Counted from the stretch's first letter, positions 10,158 to 20,714 are shown. The stretch: DNA of 64,000 bases from Galdieria partita (GCA_025991245.1 BQMJ01000002.1:248001-312000), one strand, 5' to 3'. Notes: generated by a model from the sequence alone, not told the origin. A program made the numbers and translations.

Positions 10158-13100
10158 ATGGAACGATACTTTTATGGACCAATAACGGCGATATGTTTTT
10201 TGTCAAACGAGATCCTTAGTTACGCCCAGGGCCCTCATCTGATATTGTATCATATAGTTCAGCGACGTATACTTGATAGACGACAACTTTTACCCGACGG
10301 AAGAAGAATCTTTGGAGTTTCCAATTTTGTTTTTCCTCGCCATTCTGAGCAAAGATTCTTTCTAGTTTTCGGTGAAAGATGGGTTTCTGTTTCCTGTGTA
10401 AACAGTTTGAAGTTACTTGAGTGGCATAATCTTGCTCTTATTCGATGTTCGGATTGGGTGTTCGATGTTCGTCCTGTTGAAGAAAATGATGATTCTCGTT
10501 TTCTCATCCTTTGTGCTCAAAGTCATCATGCTTGTGAAGTATTTTCCGTAAACTACACTACTCAAGTTTGTCACTTTACGACAAGACTACAACTCTCTTT
10601 CGAGGAAATTACTTGGTCGGCATCCTTTTACGTAGACAAGATCAGTGAAACAATATTCGTAGCGAGTGGCTGTTATTCAGGAAATATCAAGTTGTTTCTA
10701 TTTCAAAAGTCAATTTTGGAGACTACAAGTGACGTGAAGCGATCTTTATTGAACGTATCGAGTGAAACCTTTGAATTATTAGGCCATAGAGGGCCTGTAT
10801 TTTGTATTCGCTGGAACTGTACAGGCACCCGATTAGCAACCACTGCAGATGACCGTTGTATTCGGATATGGAAAAAGTGTACTGTGGAGGCTATACAGTT
10901 TGAACAACATGCAGTATTGTGGGATTCTACCAGTAGGATTTGGGATCTAGAATTTCTTCCCGATGATATGATTATTGCTGCTTGTGAAGATGGAATGTGT
11001 AGGATTTGGAATATTTCAAATGAAAAGTGTCTAATTAGATTGGAAGATCATTATGGAATGAATGTGTTTTGTACAAGTTCTTTGATAGACCATTGTTCTT
11101 CGACATGTTTCATCGCAACTGGTGGAGCAGACTCGAATTTTCATGTCTATCGATTGGGAGACATTCTTGGAAGACAAATAGATAGATATTGTGCAGTATT
11201 TGAATTACCTTCCGTTGAAGCTAAAAATACTAGTTTGGAATGTAACTTATGGGATGCAAGCCAAACAAGTATAAACAAGAGTTCTTTTTGTGCAAAGGAA
11301 AGCGTGAAATCCATGCGTTGGTTGTCTCGTGAGAGTTTAATTATATATACTGACCACAATAGGATATATCATGTTAGTATATGGAAACAAGGCCAAGAAT
11401 GGAAACAAACCTGGACATTATTGCACCATGTCGAGGATAAGGTATTGGCACCCATTTCTATGACCTTTATAGAACATGGCATATTAATTGGAACAAACTG
11501 TGGTCAAGTGTTGATATTCAGTTTGCATGATGTGAAACGACTAGTCCAACATCGCTGTCAAGTAGATTGGGCTCCCCGTTTCCATTCTTTTCAAGCTACC
11601 AGAAAAGGTGCCGTAATGAATATCTTTTCTAGTTTTGAAGAGAAACCCAAGATACAACAGGAATTGTTCATAGGAGAGCAGATATTTATTGTTTCACCTG
11701 ATGGTTGCATGTTTTGGTATGATCTACTTTGGAATGTGAAAGAGGATGTTTTGGACAATGTCAAGTTGCGATATATTTTAAAACATCCTTTTAAAGATGG
11801 ACTGTTTACTGCCATGTGTTATCACTCATCGACTTTTGCAGTCATTTGTGGGGATAAGAAAGGTAAAATATTTGTATATTTTCCAAAGCAAGACCAATTG
11901 GATTCATGTGATTCGGCTGTTTTGATGCCTATTTTTTCGCTACAACTGCACAGTGATCGCATTCATTGTCTATCATGGATAGCAGATAATATATTTTTAT
12001 CAGCAAGTGTAGATGGAATGCTGTTTAAGAATCTCTTTACTAAGAAACAAGACTATCAAGTGGAAGCATTATGCCAGAGGAAATGCTTTTATAAAGTTGC
12101 CACAGTAGATAAGTTTTTAAAGGATTCTGCAAGTCATAAATTGTTTCTTGTTGGGTTTCATTCAAAATACCTAACTATATGGGATATGATAGATGAGAAA
12201 GAAGTTATCTCTGTTGATTGTGGTGGTTGGAGAAGAGCGCATGACGTTTGGTTTTCTTCAAAAGAGTTTATGATTTGTTTTACGCGTAGAGGCCATCTCG
12301 TCCTAAGATATGAGTGTTTTGAAGATACTTACTCCCTTTCAAAAGCTCCATCCAATGGATTTCATGGAATGCGAATCAATCATGTACTACTGATGACAGA
12401 AGATAAAGGAAATTTGAACCTAATTACTTGTGGTGAGGATACAATGGTGAGAAACTCAGTGTTCTGCACACAATCTCATCAAGTGCATGCTCTTCAAATA
12501 CTCGACTCGCATATCTCTGGTGTGCAGTGTTGTGCAATGGATGAAGAATGGCTATGGACTGGTAGTGGAAAGGATCAACTTGTCGTTTGGCAAAGAGTTA
12601 ACTTGACTTTTGATAGCGAATATTTGGGACAAAGTACATCTCATTATTATCATAGAAAGGACATGTATTTTGGGACGTTGGATAAAAGTCAACGTATGCG
12701 TTTCGTCAATAAGGCAACCCATGTAGCTACTCAAAGGGTGACCAGTTGTTTAGTACTTCCAAAGTATTTGTTGATTCGTAGGAATACTGTTCCATCCTGC
12801 ATTTTCCATTCTCTCATATTTGTAACGCGCTCAGATGGCTCGTTTGCATTGCATAGCTTATTAGAAAAGCCCAACGAGAGCAAGCAATGGACCATACATT
12901 TATTATGTCATTTCAAGGCATCGCAGTTTCCTATTTTATGTTCAGATAGTTTGATACTGCCTGATTCTTTGCAAACGCACTGGAGAAAGATTCTTATCTT
13001 TGCTTGCAATACTGTTGGTCAGTTATTCATTTGGCAACTTGGTGAAATTGACGTGCAAAATCTATCCAAAGTTGTGAATGAATTTTCAAAGAATAGTATG

Positions 13101-13529
13101 ATAATAAGTGATATGCATCAAGGGGCTATCCATGATTTACATGTTTCAATACTAGAAAATGATGACATTCTAGTAGTAACTGGTGGAGAAGATCAACTTG
13201 TGAAATCACATATTTTCCATCTTGACGATATTTGTATCGATGAAGAGCTAAGCCTAGTGAAGCAACAAAGTTTTGTTCCCAACTATGGACATAGTGCAAG
13301 TGTTACAGCAGTTTGGACCAATGGAAGAGTCATCTTTAGTAGTGGAGCCGATCAAAGATGGATGATGTGGGAGATAAAGACATCTCATGACAATGGACAA
13401 TTCAGTATATCTTCTCTTCAACTCTGCAAGACAATGCTTTGCAATGTATCAGATATTTCTTCAATTTCAGTTGCCAATGAGTGGCTTGTGTTGGCTGGTT
13501 ATGGAGTAGAGTTTATCAAATGGAAATAA
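10158..13529 (+). CDS. WDR6/TRM734-like WD40 protein, tRNA 2'-O-methylation cofactor
   Basis: A single-exon 1123-residue WD40 protein. WDR6 (human, 1121 residues) and yeast Trm734 partner with FTSJ1/Trm7 to methylate the ribose of position 34 in certain tRNAs. Features that match: SDWVFDVR near residue 95, GHRGPVFCIRWNCTGTRLAT with DDRCIRIWK, IWDLEFLPDDMIIAACEDG, the central VGFHSKYLTIWD and VDCGGWRRAHDVW, the late VTGGEDQLVKSHIF, and a C-terminus ending in GYGVEFIKWK like the human protein's GLEVYNWYD. Total length and order of blocks support orthology rather than a generic WD40 call. It runs divergently from PGRL1 with about 117 bases between starts. Confidence 0.9.
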   Translation: MERYFYGPITAICFLSNEILSYAQGPHLILYHIVQRRILDRRQLLPDGRRIFGVSNFVFPRHSEQRFFLVFGERWVSVSCVNSLKLLEWHNLALIRCSDWVFDVRPVEENDDSRFLILCAQSHHACEVFSVNYTTQVCHFTTRLQLSFEEITWSASFYVDKISETIFVASGCYSGNIKLFLFQKSILETTSDVKRSLLNVSSETFELLGHRGPVFCIRWNCTGTRLATTADDRCIRIWKKCTVEAIQFEQHAVLWDSTSRIWDLEFLPDDMIIAACEDGMCRIWNISNEKCLIRLEDHYGMNVFCTSSLIDHCSSTCFIATGGADSNFHVYRLGDILGRQIDRYCAVFELPSVEAKNTSLECNLWDASQTSINKSSFCAKESVKSMRWLSRESLIIYTDHNRIYHVSIWKQGQEWKQTWTLLHHVEDKVLAPISMTFIEHGILIGTNCGQVLIFSLHDVKRLVQHRCQVDWAPRFHSFQATRKGAVMNIFSSFEEKPKIQQELFIGEQIFIVSPDGCMFWYDLLWNVKEDVLDNVKLRYILKHPFKDGLFTAMCYHSSTFAVICGDKKGKIFVYFPKQDQLDSCDSAVLMPIFSLQLHSDRIHCLSWIADNIFLSASVDGMLFKNLFTKKQDYQVEALCQRKCFYKVATVDKFLKDSASHKLFLVGFHSKYLTIWDMIDEKEVISVDCGGWRRAHDVWFSSKEFMICFTRRGHLVLRYECFEDTYSLSKAPSNGFHGMRINHVLLMTEDKGNLNLITCGEDTMVRNSVFCTQSHQVHALQILDSHISGVQCCAMDEEWLWTGSGKDQLVVWQRVNLTFDSEYLGQSTSHYYHRKDMYFGTLDKSQRMRFVNKATHVATQRVTSCLVLPKYLLIRRNTVPSCIFHSLIFVTRSDGSFALHSLLEKPNESKQWTIHLLCHFKASQFPILCSDSLILPDSLQTHWRKILIFACNTVGQLFIWQLGEIDVQNLSKVVNEFSKNSMIISDMHQGAIHDLHVSILENDDILVVTGGEDQLVKSHIFHLDDICIDEELSLVKQQSFVPNYGHSASVTAVWTNGRVIFSSGADQRWMMWEIKTSHDNGQFSISSLQLCKTMLCNVSDISSISVANEWLVLAGYGVEFIKWK

Positions 13530-13651
13530 TAAATGAAGGAAATATAATTTTAGGATTGAAGAAGAATACATTTTTTGGATAGTGCTGCATAGGATAGCCA
13601 ATATTTTGTTGTAATTGGAAGGAACAAAGTTACAAGCCTCAAACAATGTGA

Positions 13652-14374
13652 TCATACTCTTACTGGAACAACATGCGAGGCAACAAGAATTCGTTGACAG
13701 GAATGCTTACCTTCTGAATGAACATTTTTGGTGGTTTCAAAGTACGGCCACAACAATCGGAAATACTGAGGGATGGAACGATAAACTTCACAAGGTAGAA
13801 ATAAGAGAACCGACTGAGCTAAATCAACTTGGTTATCTTCAACAACAGAGCAACAGCTTATGAGAGCATGAGTAGGATAAGTATAAACCCAATTATTCAC
13901 TGTAAATATCTCTGAAGACACTCTTACATGTTTTGTAAGATGGCTAAAGACAGATGCAGAATTGTTTTCATATTTGTGATAAATTTGGCTATCAGAGTTA
14001 ACTAGGACTAGCAGATTATCCAGTCTCTCCAATAAACCTGGCTTGATGAGTTTCTTTTTGGACTTGTTGCCTTTCCTTTCGTAGACAGTTTGTTGATGGT
14101 TCTCACAAGTTGTGACTGACAAAGTTTTCTCTTTTGTTTGAATATGACGAGAATATGGAAAGTTCAGTTTCTTCACTGGGGTAATTTCTTTTTGTGGTTC
14201 TCCTTTTGCCATATTGCCATCTTTATAGTAGAAAATTTTTCTAGCCTTGTTCTTTTTTCCACACAAGTGACCAGGTGCACTATGTGAGATTCTTTCCGTA
14301 ATATGATCGCAACTGGAAGTTTCCGGTAACACTTCAAAGCTCAGTCTCTTCTTGTGCTGCTTCTGTGCCGCCAT
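13652..14374 (-). CDS. Hypothetical protein
   Basis: A 240-codon frame starting MAAQKQHKKRLSFEV. The first half is basic and low in complexity (KKNKARK, KGNKSKKK), suggesting nuclear or RNA/DNA contact. The second half is more globular (LLERLDNLLVLV, ILVASHVVPVRV at the end). I recognise no family. It lies between the convergent WDR6 gene (123 bases) and ClpP (62 bases, same strand). The last 30-50 codons could be intron read-through. Confidence 0.5.
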   Translation of the reverse strand: MAAQKQHKKRLSFEVLPETSSCDHITERISHSAPGHLCGKKNKARKIFYYKDGNMAKGEPQKEITPVKKLNFPYSRHIQTKEKTLSVTTCENHQQTVYERKGNKSKKKLIKPGLLERLDNLLVLVNSDSQIYHKYENNSASVFSHLTKHVRVSSEIFTVNNWVYTYPTHALISCCSVVEDNQVDLAQSVLLFLPCEVYRSIPQYFRLLWPYFETTKNVHSEGKHSCQRILVASHVVPVRV

Positions 14375-14435
14375 TTCTCATTTTTCAAATTTTGCTCTCC
14401 ATTATACATATGTGTCACAAACACAATTCTTTATT

Positions 14436-15487
14436 TCAAATATATCGACTTGAAGGACGCACACGCATAGTCTCTTGATCTCTTCTTATGATAACCTCAT
14501 CTAAAATTCCAAACTTTAAAGCGTCATCAGCTGACATAAAATGGTCTCTATCATACGTTGTTATGTCAATCTTACTTTCGAATATTGATAGAAAGGCACT
14601 CACCTTTCCATCTTGGTTTCTATAGTAGCAATATCTTGACCAGTATGATGAGCATACAACTCATTCAGTCTTTTGCGTAAATAAAGTATTTCGTTTGCAT
14701 GAATAGAAATATCACTTGCAGGACCCGTGGCCCCTTTGACCCAACAGTTTAGACGAAACAAAGAAATAAAACATAAATACCTCCTGAGGGTTGATGAATC
14801 ATAATACGTGAATTGGGAAGCGATCTTCTCTCTCCTTTTTCTCCTGCAGCAAGTAGCAAAGAAGCCATGGAACAAGCTTGACCCAAACAGATAGTAGAAA
14901 CTGGGGGTGAGATATATTGCATAGTATCATAAACAGCTAAACCTGCAGTCACCGACCCTCCAGGTGAGTTTATGTACATATAAACCTTTTTCTCGGGGTT
15001 TTCTGCCTCCAAGAATAATAATTGCGCCACAGTAAGTGAAGCCACATCATCAGTTATTGTACCGTTTAGACATATAATTCTCTCTTTTAACAGTCTCGAG
15101 TAAATATCAAAAACCCTTTCACCTCGAGGAGTTTGCTCCAGTACCATCGGAATAAGTGTTGAAAAGCCATTCTTACACTTCTTCAAACAAGACAGTCTAT
15201 CTGTCCATGTCTTTTTCCACTCCTCCTTCGTAACAAAAGGTGTGGTTTTTAAAGCTACAGAAAAAGGAGCTCTTAGAAAGCGCTGCAGTGTAAACAAAAA
15301 CTATTCAGACTCTTATCCATAATAATGAACGATCACTTACAGTCCATTGCCACATCATCTTGAAGATTTTGAATCTCTTTTCATTTACATTGCCAAATGA
15401 TAACATTTTGTACAAACTTGACGAGTCGAAATGGTAAAGTCGTGCATGATTGTTTGCGTTTCTGTTCAGTTGTTCAATACCCATCAT
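14436..15487 (-). CDS. ATP-dependent Clp protease proteolytic subunit ClpP, organelle-targeted
   Basis: Serine protease barrel of the Clp complex. Four minus-strand exons (15341-15487, 14781-15282, 14604-14733, 14436-14547) join in frame to 296 residues. Nucleophile Ser lies at about residue 187 in GQACSMAS and catalytic His at about 212 in [24 protein letters not shown] and [20 protein letters not shown] are typical. The first exon, beginning [17 protein letters not shown], adds a Lys/Arg/Asn-rich leader without acidic clusters, consistent with a mitochondrial or plastid presequence. A shorter model would start at 15297. The introns are 58, 47 and 56 bases. Confidence 0.94.
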
Positions 15488-15671
15488 TGTGCTTCCAGCA
15501 AAAACAGAGTTTAAAAATGTTCATTCATACAAAAATTATTCTATGACACTCCTGCCTTTCACAGAACAAGTCACTAACTACTGTATTTATTTGGTCTCAG
15601 TAGCAACTAGACGATTTCATTTCGCAGAAACATAGTCTCTCACAACAAATGGCAACAAGACTTGGAACAAC

Positions 15672-16599
15672 TCATCTCTTCTTTTTTGCCTGATTGGTAG
15701 CACGATAACGATAAATGTAGTCCGTAAATGGTCTATATACAAACTGAATCATCAAAAATTCTACTCGGTTCCAAGTGCACTTACTCCTCAAAGGTACAGG
15801 CAATCCGATACATCACATACACCCAAAATGCCAATAATAACCCAGCTGGACTCGAGGCTCTGTTTTTTTACAGAGTCAGTATTCAATTCGATCAAGACAA
15901 ATGTTGTATACTTACAATAACGCTTTACTAATAAAAAGGAGTGTAGAGCCATCATACATTGGATTAGAACAAAACGAAAAAGGAAAGCCTGAAACCTTTT
16001 CTTCAAGCTTTCATTCCTTATTCAATATATAGAACCAACATTGAAACAAACACTTACGTAAATACCGAAATAATCACCCAAAAAAGTTCCTGTAATACCG
16101 AGTCTCAGAAACGAAGTAATCACCAAGATGCCACCCAAAGCACCCAAAATATATGCTAAAGCCTTTGTCAAGTAAATATAATCAAAAATAAAAAAGTTGA
16201 GTACAGTACCACCAAGTGCGTCTCTTCGAGGTATTTAAGAGTAGGTTGTACTTGAATAGCTTCCATCACCAAAAGGTCCCTGTATAAACTAAAGAGGAGA
16301 ATCCACAAAGCCAATACGTAGCAGCCCATTCTTTTACCAAAAAATAAAAAGCTGATGATATGAAAGAAGTATTCCAGTCTAGCAAGTATGTTCCATATTA
16401 TTGGGGCTAATGTAGTGTATATCAAAGCCCTAGCCAACTTTGGATCATAAAAGTTGATCACCGACGAACGAAGGTGTAGAGACTCGAAAAAATGAAGAAG
16501 AAGTTGTACGAGTGGATAGTCTCGTTTAGAAAGAATGGCATCTATAAAGTGATATACCTGTTTCAAGTTGTTCTTTGCAACAGTCAAGTCCATTTCCAT
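15672..16599 (-). CDS. Phosphatidylethanolamine/phospholipid N-methyltransferase (PEMT/OPI3 type)
   Basis: Membrane enzyme that methylates phosphatidylethanolamine derivatives with S-adenosylmethionine to make phosphatidylcholine. Five exons (16213-16599, 16058-16162, 15916-16007, 15785-15859, 15672-15732) give 239 residues. Motifs match human PEMT block by block: LAPIIWNILARLEY, LGITGTFLGDYFGIY, GFPFSFCSNPMYDGST, SPAGLLLAF and EEPFTDYIYRYRA near the C-terminus. Several hydrophobic helices are visible. Acceptor choice matters: 16008 for exon 3 and 15733 for exon 5 restore the conserved spacing. The N-terminus is about 40 residues longer than the human enzyme, and the first Met at 16599 is assumed. 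Confidence 0.92.
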
Positions 16600-17042
16600 C
16601 CCACAGACTCAATCACCCAAATGGTATGGAAGATAGAGAATGGATGGACTCTCTTCAATCAGTCATAGGAGGAACGTAGAAGATATAAATTCCTTTTGTG
16701 ACAAAGACAATTATAGAATGCAGCGAGAACAAACACTTGTCAACACATATAGAATAGGACGAATCCAAGGTTGAATCATCTACAACATGTAGGTGTTTAC
16801 ATCAAGCATTTGTGTGTTCTTTTTGCTATACATATATGTAAATTCTTCAAAAGGCAATAATTCACTTTAACCATCTATTTGTAAATTTTGATTGGCTACT
16901 CATTTATGCAACAAGTTACAAAGTGTTGCTTGACAATCCGAACGGCCTTTGACGAAATTTTCAACCCTTTCTACGGAGAAAATATGATTGGTTTATAACG
17001 CGACACAGTTGCTCTTGAATATCTGAATTAGTACCATCCATT
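16600..17042. other. Divergent intergenic region, PEMT/globin
   Basis: A 443-base region containing both promoters. AT-rich, with no frame showing a motif. No RNA gene recognised. Confidence 0.45.
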
Positions 17043-17462
17043 ATGGTAAGGCAAGTTCTCAACAGTGAGGAAATACAACTTGTGCAACAATCATGGAGTA
17101 AAGTAGAAGATAGACAGCACCTGATTGGAGAAGCATTTTATCATCTTCTTTTTGAAACATATCCTTCTTTAAAACCATTATTTCGTTCAGATATGGAAAA
17201 ACAAAAGAAACTTTTGGTAAATATGGTCGACAAAGGAGTCAAGTTACTGAGTGATACTGATAAGCTTGAGATCGCACTGTACAACTTGGGTAAGCGTCAT
17301 CGCAAATACGGTGTGAAAGAAGAGCACTTTCCCTATGTTGGAGAAACGCTTTTGAAAGTTTTGAAGCAGTTCCTAGGTGACGAACTAGATGAGAAATCTT
17401 TAAATGCCTGGGAAGCTATATATCAGTATTGGGTAGTTTTCATGTTGGATGGGATGAAGTAA
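17043..17462 (+). CDS. Single-domain globin
   Basis: A one-exon, 139-residue globin with a classical 3-on-3 fold pattern. The proximal haem His is His95 in KEEHFPYVG, following LGKRHRKYGV. The distal E7 position appears to be Gln54 (MEKQKKLL) rather than His, as in many bacterial single-domain and flavohaemoglobin-like globins. The CD corner Phe is in PLFRSD. W at 18 and the length without transit peptide suggest a cytosolic protein. A dioxygen or nitric-oxide role is likely by family but not shown. The absence of introns, unlike most neighbours, and the bacterial-like sequence raise the possibility of lateral acquisition. Confidence 0.93.
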   Translation: MVRQVLNSEEIQLVQQSWSKVEDRQHLIGEAFYHLLFETYPSLKPLFRSDMEKQKKLLVNMVDKGVKLLSDTDKLEIALYNLGKRHRKYGVKEEHFPYVGETLLKVLKQFLGDELDEKSLNAWEAIYQYWVVFMLDGMK

Positions 17463-17761
17463 AAGCACTTTGTTTTCTTGAGAATTGAGAAAAGATGAGA
17501 AAGCTCTAATGAGAAAATGAGAAGCCACTTTTTGTAATGTTGTAGAAAGGTTGCATCGGGAACCACGTGCAATCTGTCTTTGAAATGCACACAACCACCT
17601 GTATTTGGTTATTATAAAGCCATTGATATAACATACAAAATGTCTTGAAACCAATCGTCTCAACTGCATATGATCAAAGCTTCTTGGAGAAGATTCCCTC
17701 AAAAGAATCGGATATTCAAGTTCTCAGTGGGGGGAATGCTTTGTGGAGATTCTTTCTTCTG

Positions 17762-18502
17762 ATGCAAGTTGCTCCAACCCATTTATGTCGTACAGTAGGT
17801 TTCAGAAGACTACGTAGAATGGTCAATGAAGCCTATTTAGCCTCTTTTCTAGATAGCCATTTCCCCTATGCACAAGTAGGTGAAGACTGGAACTCTCGTG
17901 GACTTTCCATAGAAGACTTTCGGGTATCTTGGAAAAATGCACTTGATGAAGTTGTTACGAGTCGTGAAGGATTGGCTGCCTTCGAACCTTTAAGAAATGT
18001 CACAGAGGAAGAGGAGAAAAAGTATCTTTTGACACTTTCTTTGGAGCGCAAAGGTGTGGTAGCGAGTAAACGTAAGCACCAGTCCCAAGCGTTGGAAGAG
18101 GAGAAAGAGGACTCTACTACAAGTCATTTAGGGAGGCACGGACTTTGCAAAATGGACAGGAGAGTCTATTCCTTTCTAACTAGGAACCCATCCGCGTTGC
18201 CAATAGTAACGGAGATAGAATCCCGTGTTTTAGCTTTATATCCTATGGGAGGCTATGTTATGTTGGATAGTCCTTTTGAACTTTTTCTGGCTCAAGGAAT
18301 AGCACAATTTTATGGTTTCAAGTCTCAGAGGAGGTATGTTTGAATCTTGTATCCAATCCATTACTCACTAGTATAAAGTGGAATAGACGGAGTTGGTAGA
18401 CAAGTGTTGCTTTTGGAACAGAAACATGTCGATGCAAATAAGACACCTCCAGTATATTTGACAAGTATTCTTTCATCATCTATGCAGTCTGCCTTCAGAT
18501 GA
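17762..18502 (+). CDS. R3H-type nucleic-acid-binding protein (tentative)
   Basis: Two exons (17762-18333, 18379-18502) with a 45-base intron give about 231 residues. The C-terminal half reads like an R3H-type module: RRVYSFLTRNPSAL, PFELFLAQGIAQFYGFKSQ, then GIDGVGRQVLLLEQK after splicing. The N-terminal part is basic (FRRLRRMVNEAYLASFL), in line with R3H-associated N-terminal regions. The frame is open upstream to about 17627 with coding-like residues (KIPSKESDIQVL) but has no Met there, so either 17762 is the start or a short upstream exon is missing. The family call rests on weak similarity. Confidence 0.5.
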
Positions 18503-18850
18503 CATAGTCTTTATTCGGATAAATGCATATATAACCATTTGTACAATTCTTTGAAAACTTCATCTCTTCGATAGAGAATAACTGTTGAGTTGTTGAACAG
18601 AATGACTTGTTTGGGTATTTTTCCAAGAAAGAAACTGTACAAAGACATCCAACCTTTGAAGCGAATATCTTCTATTAACAAAACACTTGTCACGATAATA
18701 CCAAACTAGGATGATACAAACTAGTGTTGAAATTTATCCGAATGACAAAACAGACTAAGAGTTGGAATATAAAATACAAGAGAACGTGAGGGAACTCTAC
18801 CGTTTCTATGAACTCCCTATTACAAGAAACGAATGTTGAATAAATAACAA
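18503..18850. other. Convergent intergenic stretch
   Basis: 348 bases between the R3H-type gene and the ENY2-like gene. Only a meaningless 60-codon frame on the minus strand. Nothing recognised. Confidence 0.4.
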
Positions 18851-19268
18851 CTAAATAGGTTGTTCTTCAAGTTTCCACTTTCTAAACTCCTTTGACAAGT
18901 TCCTAAACAGACCAAGAACTTCCGCAAAAAGTGATTCCTTAATGTCTTGTGGGAATTGGTCTAACGACACAATAAAGTCTCTGGTTGAACATTCCCTTAG
19001 ACTCTTACCTGCACTAGAATCTATCAACTTGCGTAGAGAGTCCTTAGAAGCGTCCCATAAACTGTCCTCTTGTTGACGACATTGTTCCTCAAACCAACCT
19101 CTTGACTCCAGCTGTCGCAACGCACCTTCCTTCATACTGAACCAATATGTTTATTTTACGACTGCCATAAGAGAAATACTCGTTCAACTACCTTTCCAAT
19201 TCTTTGTAAAATATGCAATATAAGTAAAATTCCAGTTCTTCCAACTTGTAACTTCCAGTATCATCCAT
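18851..19268 (-). CDS. ENY2/SUS1-like subunit of SAGA and TREX-2 (probable)
   Basis: Two exons (19192-19268 and 18851-19136) give 120 residues of all-helical character. MKEGALRQLESRGWFEEQC aligns with the LL..KL.ECGW.DQLK..C pattern of ENY2. The C-terminal STRDFIVSLDQFPQDIKESL, followed by FAEVLGLFRNL, matches the region with 'VP..VK.ELL..IR.FL'. ENY2/SUS1 links histone deubiquitination with mRNA export. The protein is longer than the usual 95-105 residues and its middle is divergent, so the assignment is probable, not certain. The intron is 55 bases. It is divergent from CTU2. Confidence 0.6.
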
Positions 19269-19545
19269 GGTAGAAGAAATCATTCAAATTGAGTTTCAAT
19301 CCTTTATGAATATGGGTTGGTTTGTATTCACGATACATCTGAATAGTCTGTTTCACTCTTAGATTCATGTGGATGGTAACAATCAATTCATAGAAAAAAG
19401 TGATAAATTTGATTATCTTTCTATGTATCGATATAATTTGCCAATGACTATACTTGCCATAGAAGTGAATAGACAATTCTATTCCAAAATAATCCTATTC
19501 CTCCATCCTTATGATTACTCCTTTGGGATCCCAGAGAGAATAGAC

Positions 19546-20637
19546 ATGGTCCATTCTTGTGCCAAGTGTCAACAAAGGGCAACGGTTTATGACGTTGGTG
19601 GCTCCAAATGTGACTTTTGCTTTCAACAGGCTATTATACACAACTTTAAAACGACAATATCTCGCAAAGGTTTGGCTCAATTCGGTGATAGTGTAGGGGT
19701 GGCAGCTTCAGGAGGATATTCTTCCCAAGCTCTTGTTGACTTGTTGGGCAGAAGCTTATTTGAAAGGGAAGATGGAAAAACTTCTAGAATGAAATTGAAA
19801 GTCACCCTATTTCATATTGATTTCGAGTCGCCACTTCACAGTTCCAACTCAAATATAGAGGTGATCCAATCGTTGGCAGCAAAATATTCCTTTCGTCTTT
19901 GTACCGCAAGAGATAACCATAGTTGTCAACAGTTGTGGAGAGAAACTTTTGAACGTATTGCTTGGAAAGACTTCAAAGATACAAGTGACTTTGAGGAGCT
20001 CTCTAGAATACTTGTATATCGAATGATTGCCTTCCTTGCCCAATCTCAAGGTTGCAAGATTGTCTTTGATGGACTCAGTGCTCATTCCGTTTGTAGAAAT
20101 ATTTTAACGAGTATTTCTTCGGGTAATGGTTTTGCCATTCCATTTGAAGTATCTCCAGCAGATATCAGCGGAAGATTCTTTGATGTCGCTATTCATCATC
20201 CACAATATGATATCACCGATAGACAACTTATGCGATACGTGTGGATAAGAAAGATTGACTTTGTTGCACCCAACTTAACACTTTCAAGGCTAACTGCTTC
20301 GGTAGATAGTTTAACAATGTCTTTTTTAAAGGATTTGGAAGAACAGCATCGTTCAACCATTCCCAATATTCTAAGAACGTCATCTAAAGTTGCTGTACCT
20401 TTACAATTCTCATATTGTTCCTTTTGTAGAGTACCAGTAGGAAGCAATGGAAAGTTAGTTTCGCCTCTTACATGGAAGATTCATGATAAGAAAGACAATG
20501 AAGAGAAAGTTGTGACTCGTTTATGCAAGGCTTGTCAACATCGACAAAGAAGAATGTCAATGGAAACTTTTCAACTGTTTTTATCATCTCTTATGGCATT
20601 TGATAAAGCCTTGGAATACAAAGAAGATTATGGATAG
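19546..20637 (+). CDS. Cytoplasmic tRNA 2-thiolation protein 2 (CTU2/NCS2)
   Basis: Scaffold partner of CTU1/NCS6 in 2-thiolation of U34 in Lys, Glu and Gln tRNAs. It is a one-exon protein of 363 residues. Cys pairs near the start (CAKC, CDFC) are followed by the PP-loop-like ASGGYSS, and the C-terminus has CSFCRVPV and RLCKACQHRQRR, the zinc-binding Cys sets of this family. The Met at 19546 aligns with the usual N-terminus. The frame stays open upstream to 19369, with in-frame Met codons that would add hydrophobic residues not expected in CTU2. Confidence 0.9.
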   Translation: MVHSCAKCQQRATVYDVGGSKCDFCFQQAIIHNFKTTISRKGLAQFGDSVGVAASGGYSSQALVDLLGRSLFEREDGKTSRMKLKVTLFHIDFESPLHSSNSNIEVIQSLAAKYSFRLCTARDNHSCQQLWRETFERIAWKDFKDTSDFEELSRILVYRMIAFLAQSQGCKIVFDGLSAHSVCRNILTSISSGNGFAIPFEVSPADISGRFFDVAIHHPQYDITDRQLMRYVWIRKIDFVAPNLTLSRLTASVDSLTMSFLKDLEEQHRSTIPNILRTSSKVAVPLQFSYCSFCRVPVGSNGKLVSPLTWKIHDKKDNEEKVVTRLCKACQHRQRRMSMETFQLFLSSLMAFDKALEYKEDYG

Positions 20638-20714
20638 ACTTGCAAGGAATCAATCTATCCTCGCTCAAAGTTTTTAGATACAAAAATGAAAGATATGTCT
20701 TGAAGAACTTGAAT

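Noticed and set aside
15672-15743. PEMT last exon starting at 15743
   Set aside because: It forces a different frame and loses the EEPFT.YIY end; the acceptor at 15733 keeps frame and similarity.
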